Of a stretch of 37,520 bases of DNA, positions 31,447-37,520 are shown piece after piece. The notes under the pieces were generated by a model. It made no database searches. It saw nothing but the letters and a program-made list of their open reading frames with translations, and had not been told where the DNA came from. This stretch comes from an uncultured Collinsella sp. (GTDB lineage: Bacteria; Actinomycetota; Coriobacteriia; Coriobacteriales; Coriobacteriaceae). The first letter of the stretch is position 1. Each line of letters starts with the position of its first letter. Both the position numbers and the translations under genes were made by a program. The DNA lies in the NCBI GenBank assembly GCA_902475245.1, contig CABRYP010000026.1:1-37520 (forward strand). Direction: 5' to 3'.

Positions 31447-32526
31447 ATGGCAAACAAGCTCTCTGTCGCATTTATCGGCACCGGAATTATGGGTGCCCCC
31501 ATTGCCGGCCACATTCTGGACGCTGGCTATCCTGTCACGGTCAACAACCGCACCAAGTCCAAGGCCGCAGCGCTCGTTGAGCGCGGTGCCGTCTGGGCCG
31601 ATACGCCGGCAGATGCCGCGGCGACCGCCGACGTCGTCTTTACCATGGTGGGTTATCCCTCCGAGGTCGAGGAGCTCTACCTGGCGGGCGACGGCCTGCT
31701 CGCGTGCACTAAGCCCGGCGCGGTCCTGATTGACCTCACCACGAGCTCGCCCGAGCTGGCGCGCGACATTGCCGAGGCCGCCCAGGTCACGGGCCGTATG
31801 GCGTTTGACTGCCCCGTCACCGGCGGCGAGTCGGGAGCTATCGCCGGCACGCTTACGGCTATCGTGGGCGCCACCGAGAACGACATCGCTCCGGTCCGCG
31901 ACATCCTTTCCACCTTTGCGGCAACCATCTGCTGCTTCGATGGCGCCGGCAAGGGCCAGGCTGCCAAGCTTGCCAACCAGGTGTCGCTGGGCGCCTGCAT
32001 GGTCGGCATGGCAGACGCCATGGCATTTGCCGAGCTGAGCGGCCTCGATTTGGAGAAAACCCGCCAGATGATCTTGGGCGGCACCGGTAAGTCCGGCGCC
32101 ATGGAGAGCCTGGCGCCTAAGGCGCTCGACGGCGACTACAAGCCCGGCTTTATGGTCGAGCACTTTATTAAGGACCTGCGCTTGGCGCTCGCCTATGCCG
32201 ACGACCGCGAGCTTGCGCTGCCCGGCGCCGACGTGGCCTTTACGCTCTACGACATGCTTGATGCCATCGGTGGTGCCAAGCTGGGCACCCAGGCCGTCAC
32301 GGTCCTCTATAAGGAGGAGGCCGACGCCATCGCCGCCGGTCTGGACTGGTCGCAGTATCGTCCCGAGGAGCACGGTGCTCACGAGGAAGGCTGCGGTTGC
32401 GGCGAGCATGGGGACGACCACGAGTGCGGTTGTGGACACCACCATGGCGAGGACCACGAGTGCTGCGGCGGTCACGGTCATGACGACGGCCACGAGTGCT
32501 GCTGCGGCCACCATCACGGGGAGTAG
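31447..32526 (+). CDS. 3-hydroxyisobutyrate-dehydrogenase-family oxidoreductase with Cys/His-rich C-terminal tail
   Basis: NAD(P)-dependent beta-hydroxyacid dehydrogenase. 359 residues. The Rossmann motif is FIGTGIMGAPIAGHILDAG, the substrate loop DCPVTGGESGAIAGTLTAI, and the catalytic lysine lies in GAGKGQAAKLANQVSLGA. The core ends near residue 306, the usual family length. Residues 307-359 are an added tail with 9 Cys and 14 His in 53 residues, arranged as repeats such as CGCGHHHGEDHE and HECCCGHHHGE. This resembles nickel/zinc-binding tails of SlyD, HypB or metal chaperones. The substrate (3-hydroxyisobutyrate, tartronate semialdehyde, succinic semialdehyde or similar) cannot be told. The ATG at 31447 follows AAAGGAAAGG. 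It starts an apparent four-gene operon. Confidence 0.88.
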   Translation: MANKLSVAFIGTGIMGAPIAGHILDAGYPVTVNNRTKSKAAALVERGAVWADTPADAAATADVVFTMVGYPSEVEELYLAGDGLLACTKPGAVLIDLTTSSPELARDIAEAAQVTGRMAFDCPVTGGESGAIAGTLTAIVGATENDIAPVRDILSTFAATICCFDGAGKGQAAKLANQVSLGACMVGMADAMAFAELSGLDLEKTRQMILGGTGKSGAMESLAPKALDGDYKPGFMVEHFIKDLRLALAYADDRELALPGADVAFTLYDMLDAIGGAKLGTQAVTVLYKEEADAIAAGLDWSQYRPEEHGAHEEGCGCGEHGDDHECGCGHHHGEDHECCGGHGHDDGHECCCGHHHGE

Positions 32527-32531
32527 CGCCC

Positions 32532-32960
32532 ATGAGCTGGACGTTCGTGGTGCTTGCGCTGGCGCTCTTTCTCTTCGCGATCTACATCGGCTTTTTGTGC
32601 GGCCAGTGGGCGTGCGAAAAGCGCGTCATCACCAAGCGCGACTACTGGATTGCCAACTTTGCGGGAGCGGCGGCAGTCGTCCTGCTGACCTGGGTGTTCT
32701 CGCTGTTCCCGCTGGTGCAGTTTGCGCCGATCGGCTGGCTCGGCGGCTTTATCGCCGGCCTTAAGATGAGCTTTGGCGAGTCCGTCGGTCCGTGGCGCAA
32801 GCACGACGAGGTCTTTAACGTCAACAAGGCACACCGCGCCGCCGCCGACGCGGGCGATGCCGAGGAACGCCGCCGTGCGCGTCGTAATGGCGCTGCCGAC
32901 CGACAGCTCATCTCGGTCACCGATGACAGCAAGGGTGCTGGCAAGCACGCTAAGAAATAG
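32532..32960 (+). CDS. small membrane protein of unknown function
   Basis: 142 residues from the ATG at 32532, 5 bp after the dehydrogenase stop; the ribosome site (GGGGAG) lies at that gene's end, so the two are translationally linked. Two or three hydrophobic segments are visible (VVLALALFLFAIYIGFL, then AGAAAVVLLTWVFSLF and IGWLGGFIAGLKMSF), followed by a charged, Arg/Lys/Ala-rich cytoplasmic tail of about 60 residues. No family recognised. Conservation next to the dehydrogenase and the HEAT-like gene would help define its role. Confidence 0.75.
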   Translation: MSWTFVVLALALFLFAIYIGFLCGQWACEKRVITKRDYWIANFAGAAAVVLLTWVFSLFPLVQFAPIGWLGGFIAGLKMSFGESVGPWRKHDEVFNVNKAHRAAADAGDAEERRRARRNGAADRQLISVTDDSKGAGKHAKK

Positions 32961-32975
32961 TAAAAAGAGGTAACT

Positions 32976-33674
32976 ATGGCAGAAAACAAAGACGAACAGC
33001 TCACCGACGAGGAGCTGGCGCAGCTTCAGCTGGCAGAGGAGAACGAGAACGCCGTCGACCGTCTGGTCCAGGAGCTCGGCTGCCCCACGCGCCGCATCCG
33101 CCAGTTTGCCGCCCGCGTGCTGCACCTGCTCGCCGAGCGCGATCCGCAGCGCGTCGTGCCCTGCGTCCCCGCGCTGATCGAGGCACTCGACCGCCCCGAG
33201 GCTCAGACCCGCTGGGAGGCCCTCGATGCCCTGACGGCGCTTGCCACCACCTGTCCCGAGCAGCTGGGCGATGCCTTTGAGGGCGCCGAGACCGCACTGT
33301 TCGACGAGATTTCCTCCACGCTGCGCTATGCCGCCTTCCGCCTGCTGTGCGTGTGGGGCGCCACGAGCGTCGAGCGTTCGCGCGAGGCTTGGCCCATCCT
33401 GGACGAGGCCATTCAGTGCTACCACGGCGACCTCGAGTATCGCGACATGCTCGGTTGCCTGTACGAGTTTGGCCAGGGCGAGATCGACGCCGAGGTCGCC
33501 GAGAAGCTTGCGCTGCGCCTTAAGTTCGATGCCGAGAACGGCAAGGGCAGCTATCTCAAGGCCCGTTCGAGCGAGATTTGCGAAATGCTTGTTAAACGCT
33601 TTGACCTTGATCTCTCCAAAAAGAAGAAGCGTGCTAGCGTTAAAAAATCTGACGCCGCCGAAGACGAGGAGTAA
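32976..33674 (+). CDS. HEAT-repeat-like protein of unknown function
   Basis: 232 residues with AAAGAGG upstream of the ATG at 32976. The body is all-helical with HEAT-like pairs, for example CPTRRIRQFAARVLHLLAE, CVPALIEALDRPEAQTRWEA and LDALTALATTCPEQL. The start is acidic (DEQLTDEELAQLQ), and the end is a Lys-rich run (KKKKRASVKKS) then an acidic tip. It has no cysteine-rich or catalytic motif and no signal peptide. HEAT scaffolds mediate protein interactions; the partner is unknown. It lies 15 bp after the membrane protein and 6 bp before the isocitrate dehydrogenase gene. Confidence 0.75.
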   Translation: MAENKDEQLTDEELAQLQLAEENENAVDRLVQELGCPTRRIRQFAARVLHLLAERDPQRVVPCVPALIEALDRPEAQTRWEALDALTALATTCPEQLGDAFEGAETALFDEISSTLRYAAFRLLCVWGATSVERSREAWPILDEAIQCYHGDLEYRDMLGCLYEFGQGEIDAEVAEKLALRLKFDAENGKGSYLKARSSEICEMLVKRFDLDLSKKKKRASVKKSDAAEDEE

Positions 33675-33680
33675 CAGATT

Positions 33681-34766
33681 ATGGCGCACGATGTAGTCCT
33701 GATTCCCGGTGACGGTATCGGTCCCGAGATTACGCAGGCCATGCGCCGCGTGGTCGAGGCCACCGGTGTCCAGATCAATTGGAATGTCCAGGAGGCCGGT
33801 GCCGGCGTCATGGACGAGTTTGGCACGCCGCTGCCCCAGCACGTGCTCGATGCGGTCGCCGAGACCAAGGTTGCCATCAAGGGTCCCATCACCACGCCGG
33901 TCGGCACGGGTTTCCGCAGCGTTAACGTTGCCCTTCGCAAGCACTTCGACCTGTATGCCTGTGTGCGCCCCTGCCTGTCGCAGCCGGGCGACGGCTCGCG
34001 CTTCCGCGATGTCGACCTGGTCATCGTGCGCGAGAACACCGAGGACCTCTACGCCGGCATCGAGTTCGATGAGGGCGCTGCCGAGGTCGAGGAGCTCTCG
34101 CAGCTTGTCGAGCGCTCGGGTCAGAAGACCTTCGCCGCCGATTCCGCCATCTCGATCAAGCCCATCTCCATCGCCAAGAGCCGCCGCATTGTGGAGTATG
34201 CCTTTGAGTATGCCCGCCGCTGCGGCCGCAAAAAGGTGACGGCCGTGCATAAGGCCAACATCATGAAGGCGACCGACGGCCTGTTCCTGCGCGTTGCGCG
34301 CGAGGTGGCCGCCAACTATCCCGATATCGAGTTCAACGACAAGATTGTCGACGCCACTTGCATGGGCCTGGTCCAGAACCCCAACGACTTCGATGTCCTG
34401 GTGCTGCCCAACCTGTACGGCGACATCGTGAGCGACCTGTGCGCCGGCCTGGTGGGTGGCTTAGGGATGGCCCCCGGCTCCAACATCGGTGCCGATTGCG
34501 CCATCTTCGAGGCAACGCACGGCTCCGCGCCCGATATCGCTGGCCAGGATATCGCCAACCCCACGGCCGAGATCCTTTCTGCTGCGATGATGCTCGATCA
34601 CCTGGGCGAGAACGACGCTGCTAATCGCATTCGCGCCGCCGTATCTGCCACGCTCGACGAGGGCGAGCAGGTTACCGGTGACGTGCGTCGTGCCCAGACC
34701 GGCTCCGTCGAGGGGGCCGTGGGCACGCAGGCCTTTGCCGATGCCGTTATCGCGCACCTGGCCTAA
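33681..34766 (+). CDS. isocitrate/isopropylmalate dehydrogenase family, probably NAD-dependent isocitrate dehydrogenase
   Basis: 361 residues, complete. It begins with the family signature VLIPGDGIGPEITQAM. Substrate and metal residues occur in GTGFRSVNVALRKHFDLYACVRP and VIVRENTEDLYAGIEF, and the Mg site lies in LPNLYGDIVSDLCAGLVGG. The cofactor region EATHGSAPDIAGQDIANP fits NAD-type enzymes. The 'NTEDLYAGIE' loop and short length point to the NAD-isocitrate dehydrogenase branch rather than leuB, and no leucine genes are nearby; homoisocitrate or 3-isopropylmalate activity cannot be excluded. It converts isocitrate to 2-oxoglutarate, supplying glutamate synthesis. It is last in the operon starting at 31447, with terminator-like sequence downstream. 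Confidence 0.88.
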   Translation: MAHDVVLIPGDGIGPEITQAMRRVVEATGVQINWNVQEAGAGVMDEFGTPLPQHVLDAVAETKVAIKGPITTPVGTGFRSVNVALRKHFDLYACVRPCLSQPGDGSRFRDVDLVIVRENTEDLYAGIEFDEGAAEVEELSQLVERSGQKTFAADSAISIKPISIAKSRRIVEYAFEYARRCGRKKVTAVHKANIMKATDGLFLRVAREVAANYPDIEFNDKIVDATCMGLVQNPNDFDVLVLPNLYGDIVSDLCAGLVGGLGMAPGSNIGADCAIFEATHGSAPDIAGQDIANPTAEILSAAMMLDHLGENDAANRIRAAVSATLDEGEQVTGDVRRAQTGSVEGAVGTQAFADAVIAHLA

Positions 34767-34825
34767 GGCATGCGTGCTGCAAACGCCTAAATAGTACTTA
34801 AGTGTTTGCGTATAACCTGAGAATC

Positions 34826-34857
34826 AATACGCCCGGCGCTCTGTCGGGCGTATTCTA
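34826..34857 (+). terminator. terminator-like hairpin after isocitrate dehydrogenase
   Basis: AATACGCCCG (34826-34835) pairs perfectly with CGGGCGTATT (34845-34854), with CTATT beyond. A weaker dyad, GCAAAC/GTTTGC, lies just upstream (34779-34809). Confidence 0.7.
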
Positions 34858-34892
34858 TTGAGGACTATGTTTCCTAACAAGGAGTAACCGAT

Positions 34893-35987
34893 ATGGGTCT
34901 GATTCAAAAGAAGGACGAGAAGGACGAGATCGACGGCATCCAGATCATCGAGCGCGGCGAAGGCCCCGACGGTGACGAGGACGAGAAGATCGACCTGGTC
35001 GCCGGTACGTCTGCCGAGCACATTGCTGCCGGTACGACGGCCGAGGAGGAGGACGCCCGTCTGGAGGCTCAGATTGCCGCGGATGCCGCTGACGAGAATC
35101 TGATGCCCGAGGCCCAGGATGAGGACGACGATATCCTGGGTTCCGATGAAGACGATCGCGTATCCAAGCACAAGAAGACGATGATCGCCGCCTTTGTGGT
35201 TGCCGTCGTGATCGCTGCGGTGGTCGGCTTCTTTATTGGCAATGGCGGCTTTGGCGGCAAGGGTGTCGGCTCGGCGACCCTGACCGAGGACCAGCTCGAT
35301 TCGACCGTGGCAAGCTATAGCTACAACGGCAAGAAGAGCGATATCACCGCGCGCGAGGCCATCGAGAGCCAGTACAGCCTCGATACCGTCAAGGATAGTG
35401 ATGGCAACTACACCGCTCCTTCTGCCGACGTCATCCTGTCCTACGTGCGCAACAAGATCCTGCTCGATGCCGCCGAGGACGAGGGCATTACCGTCTCTTC
35501 CAAGGAGATGAAGAAGTACGCCGAGGATTCCATCGGCACTTCTGACTACAAGACCATGGCCACGCAGTATGGCGTGTCCAAGGACCAGGCCAAGCAGATC
35601 GTCCGCCAGTCCGCGACGCTGCAGAAGCTCTACAAGAAGAAGGTGGGCGATAGCTCCGCAAGCATGCCGACCGCTCCGACCGAGCCTTCTGACGGCAACG
35701 AGGAGACCGCGAGCAAGGATTACGCCGACTACATCATCAACCTTGCCGGCGATGAGTGGGATAGCTCAAAGGGCACTTGGAAGGACGAGAGCAGCACCTA
35801 CGCTAAGGCCTTTGCCGACGATGCCTTTACGGCCGATAGCGCTACCTATAAGCAGGCCATGACCGCCTATTACACCGCCTACCAGCAGTATTCCTCGCAG
35901 GCTTCGAGCGCCAGCTCCAAGTGGACCGAGTATGCTAACGGCCTCTACGCCAAGGCCAACATCAGCATCTACGGCCTGTTTGCGTAA
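34893..35987 (+). CDS. single-pass membrane protein with SurA/PrsA-like extracytoplasmic domain
   Basis: 364 residues, AAGGAG upstream of the ATG at 34893. Order: an acidic, disordered cytoplasmic region of about 90 residues (many Asp/Glu), a basic KHKK stop-transfer, one transmembrane helix at residues 96-116 (TMIAAFVVAVVIAAVVGFF), a Gly-rich linker, then a helical outside domain. The stretch SADVILSYVRNKILLDAAED, with EGITVSSKEMKKYAED and YGVSKDQAKQIVRQSATLQ, follows the N-terminal chaperone domain pattern of SurA/PrsA/trigger-factor-like foldases. There is no parvulin peptidyl-prolyl isomerase domain, so it is a foldase without catalysis or something else. A strong terminator follows. Confidence 0.75.
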   Translation: MGLIQKKDEKDEIDGIQIIERGEGPDGDEDEKIDLVAGTSAEHIAAGTTAEEEDARLEAQIAADAADENLMPEAQDEDDDILGSDEDDRVSKHKKTMIAAFVVAVVIAAVVGFFIGNGGFGGKGVGSATLTEDQLDSTVASYSYNGKKSDITAREAIESQYSLDTVKDSDGNYTAPSADVILSYVRNKILLDAAEDEGITVSSKEMKKYAEDSIGTSDYKTMATQYGVSKDQAKQIVRQSATLQKLYKKKVGDSSASMPTAPTEPSDGNEETASKDYADYIINLAGDEWDSSKGTWKDESSTYAKAFADDAFTADSATYKQAMTAYYTAYQQYSSQASSASSKWTEYANGLYAKANISIYGLFA

Positions 35988-36031
35988 AGAGTCGCACGGC
36001 TCATCGAGCATCTAGCCGATAGACAGCAGAA

Positions 36032-36069
36032 AGTCCGCCAGTACGGAAGTCGTTCTGGCGGACTTTTTG
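36032..36069 (+). terminator. terminator after the SurA-like gene
   Basis: AGTCCGCCAG (36032-36041) pairs perfectly with CTGGCGGACT (36055-36064), followed by a run of Ts. Confidence 0.9.
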
Positions 36070-36100
36070 CGTTGAGGCGTGATTGGCGGCTTAATTATGG

Positions 36101-36340
36101 CTATTCATCTTTAAGTCCAAAAAGGCTATCGGCTTCATCGTCGGATATATATTCCAGTACATCGCCCGGTTGGCAGTCGAGTGCCCGACATATCGCGTCA
36201 AGAGTTGAAAAACGTATGGCAGAAACCTTGCCCGTCTTAATGCGTGACATATTGACTTGGGAGATGCCCACGCGTTCCGCAAGTTCTTTGGATGAGATCT
36301 TGCGTTCGGCGAGCATGCGGTCGAGCCGCAGAATGATCAT
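36101..36340 (-). CDS. XRE/Cro-CI family helix-turn-helix regulator (YozG-like)
   Basis: 79 residues, essentially one DNA-binding domain. The helix-turn-helix is SSKELAERVGISQVNMSRIK, followed by FSTLDAICRALDCQPGDVLE, the standard end of YozG-type regulators. It is encoded directly downstream of a DUF2975 membrane protein on the same strand, the normal pairing for this type. AGGGGG lies upstream of the ATG at 36340 and overlaps the end of the partner gene. It probably represses its own operon; a GATAC-TT-GTATC dyad at the promoter is a candidate site. Confidence 0.92.
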   Translation of the reverse strand: MIILRLDRMLAERKISSKELAERVGISQVNMSRIKTGKVSAIRFSTLDAICRALDCQPGDVLEYISDDEADSLFGLKDE

Positions 36341-36349
36341 GGATTCCCC

Positions 36350-36988
36350 CTAGAGCAACTCGTCATCTTGTTTTTGCAGGATACACCCGTAGCGGAAGAT
36401 GCTGGCAATCAGGATAATAATCAGGCCTGCAAAGAGCATAGAGGGCTCGAACAGCTGGCCGCCGAAGGCATCTGTAAAGCTGCCGCCAAATCCCGAAAGC
36501 ATCAATCCCGTGACTATGGCACCAAGGAGTCTCACGGCAGCGCCGCCGATAAGGAACAAAAGCCCAACTCGATGTAGCATACGGCTGCATTCAAGGTCAA
36601 AGGGCCTGCCCGCCTTTTCAATGATGGAGAAAAGCTTGTATGCGCTCAGTGCGATAGCGAGCGCGAGGAATGTCATCATGACGCTCCCCATGGCGGTGTG
36701 ACCGTCGTGCGCGATGAGCATAAGTGGGGTCTGTGCATTGGCACCGACGAGAGCGAGGCACGGTCCTTCGCCGGCTTGAAGTTCTACGGATTGGAGACAG
36801 AATCCTTGGGAGAGACTGGGCAATATGAGTAGAAGGTCGATTGCAATGACTGCGAAGAGTCCCAGAGCGAGTGCCGCAGTGGCGCAGATTGTGGCCCATT
36901 TGCAGATGCGGGTGAGCCTCCTCAGCTCGGCTATTGTCTGTTCGCGACCGATGGCTTCATTCGATGCGGATACGTTCCGGCGGATCAT
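36350..36988 (-). CDS. DUF2975-like four-helix membrane protein
   Basis: 212 residues from the ATG at 36988 (TTGGAGGGG upstream). It has four hydrophobic segments: ICATAALALGLFAVIAIDLL near residues 35-55, MTFLALAIALSAYKLF near 105-120, VGLLFLIGGAAVRLLG near 140-155, and SMLFAGLIIILIASIFRYG near 185-205. PFDLECSRMLHRVGLL matches the typical 'PF...N...L...G' cytoplasmic loop of DUF2975 proteins. Two cysteines lie in the first outside loop (CLQSVELQAGEGPC). The family always sits beside a YozG-like regulator, as here (10 bp gap). Biological role is unknown; some pairs are linked to membrane or antimicrobial stress. Confidence 0.83.
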   Translation of the reverse strand: MIRRNVSASNEAIGREQTIAELRRLTRICKWATICATAALALGLFAVIAIDLLLILPSLSQGFCLQSVELQAGEGPCLALVGANAQTPLMLIAHDGHTAMGSVMMTFLALAIALSAYKLFSIIEKAGRPFDLECSRMLHRVGLLFLIGGAAVRLLGAIVTGLMLSGFGGSFTDAFGGQLFEPSMLFAGLIIILIASIFRYGCILQKQDDELL

Positions 36989-37013
36989 AGCCCCTCCAAC
37001 CAATCTCTTGGAT

Positions 37014-37053
37014 GATACTTGTATCTTATATCATAATTAATGACAAACGATAA
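37014..37053 (-). promoter_or_regulatory. promoter and candidate operator of the DUF2975-XRE operon
   Basis: Reading on the minus strand: TTATCG (37053-37048), 17 bp, TATAAG (37030-37025), then the dyad GATAC-TT-GTATC at 37014-37025 overlapping the -10 and start region. A repressor bound there would block initiation; the XRE protein of this operon is the natural candidate. Confidence 0.4.
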
Positions 37054-37236
37054 ATAATTACGGATACTGACTAAGTAATGATTGAAAACGATTAGCATGA
37101 ACTATTAGCTCGTTTTGGGTGTCGGAGTTTGGCGCGCGGGGGATGAGGACAAATGCCAAAACTTCCCGTGATCGCACAAGTGCTTCATCGGGTTCCCCGA
37201 TTCATCTGGGAAAATAACTGCAAACGATTGCAAGTA

Positions 37237-37489
37237 ACCGGTGAGCGGTCGAAAACTACCGTACACCGATAATCTCAAAACTGGTTCTAACTGGTATAAA
37301 GTCAAAAAGACCAATTCACATATCTTCACAATGACCTGCAATTTTTCTACACGCTATTTTTAGCCGCCCTGCGTTGTTTAGACACAGGAAAAGATCCGAT
37401 CTTTTGCCAAAGCATTTCGAAACGGTTTCAAAACCGCAGGTAGAAGTGTTAACGACCGGTAAACGGTCGAAATATCACCGTGAGCGGTG
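37237..37489. repeat. cluster of ACCG-N4/5-CGGT dyads
   Basis: Three sites, each a short inverted repeat followed by a purine run: ACCG-GTGAG-CGGT (37237-37249), CGACCG-GTAAA-CGGTCG (37453-37469) and CACCG-TGAG-CGGTG (37476-37489). A fourth dyad of opposite sense, CGGTTT-CA-AAACCG, is at 37423-37436. They lie in the AT-rich, gene-free end of the window (36989-37520), where I find no convincing gene; a regulated promoter for a gene beyond the edge is possible. Confidence 0.5.
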
Positions 37490-37520
37490 CAAAAACGTTT
37501 TACCGTATGAATCAACGAAA

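Noticed and set aside
37105..37341. 78-codon minus-strand open frame in the right-hand gap
   Set aside because: No ribosome site, AT-rich repeat-like DNA and no recognisable domain; kept as non-coding.
37237..37489. Possible CRISPR array or replication origin
   Set aside because: Repeats are too short and irregularly spaced for CRISPR, and I see no cluster of TTATCCACA-type DnaA boxes or dnaA/dnaN/gyr genes.
1..37520. tRNA, rRNA, tmRNA, SRP or RNase P RNA genes; transposases or integrases
   Set aside because: No matching consensus segments (such as tRNA T-arm GGTTCGAATCC) or recombinase motifs were noticed by eye; a tRNAscan/Infernal run would be decisive.

Overview
The window is GC-rich, densely coding bacterial DNA. 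Gene content and style suggest a Coriobacteriia actinobacterium, most likely Collinsella. This is inferred from an archaeal-type topoisomerase I, a family II (Mn) pyrophosphatase, a RicT with a long basic tail, TTG/GTG starts, strong G/C third-position bias and recurring GGGAC-containing intergenic palindromes. No 16S or other marker is present to prove it.

Layout. 1-2006: end of an unidentified gene (HipA-like tail?), a universal stress protein, and uppP (undecaprenyl-PP phosphatase). 2340-5234: pcrA helicase. 5235-7610: a lower-GC island carrying a type IV toxin-antitoxin pair (AbiEi/AbiEii-like). It is bracketed by two look-alike terminators in direct orientation and two 129-bp palindromic elements in opposite orientation. 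These elements share a 73-bp core, but their 28-bp arms differ while staying self-complementary. 7618-10637: sugar entry (manA, a GntR/UTRA regulator, ROK glucokinase). 10771-13319: ppaC and nhaA, the latter behind a terminator-like leader. 13406-15495: small hypothetical, class Ic aspartate aminotransferase, STAS protein. 15650-18129: tatA/B, tatC, hypA, hypB, which fits export and nickel maturation of a Tat-dependent [NiFe] hydrogenase encoded elsewhere. 18184-20778: topA. 20920-21903: zinc-ribbon membrane protein. 22143-27669: tmk, holB, ricT, comF and a nuclease-like unknown, a compact replication/DNA run. 27670-28420: a gene-poor structured stretch with a 215-bp inverted repeat and a promoter followed by a long leader. 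28421-31348: orphan solute-binding lipoprotein, long-form hpf, degV. 31447-34766: an apparent four-gene operon (beta-hydroxyacid dehydrogenase with a Cys/His-rich tail, small membrane protein, HEAT-like protein, NAD-type isocitrate dehydrogenase). 34893-36988: SurA-like membrane-anchored protein and a DUF2975/XRE-regulator pair. 36989-37520: AT-rich, gene-free, with repeated ACCG/CGGT dyads.

Most genes are housekeeping. The unusual material is the palindrome-bracketed toxin-antitoxin island, the metal-binding tail on the dehydrogenase, the nhaA leader terminator, the 215-bp inverted repeat, the long leader before the lipoprotein, and the dyad cluster at the right end. No tRNA, rRNA, CRISPR array, transposase or integrase was recognised.
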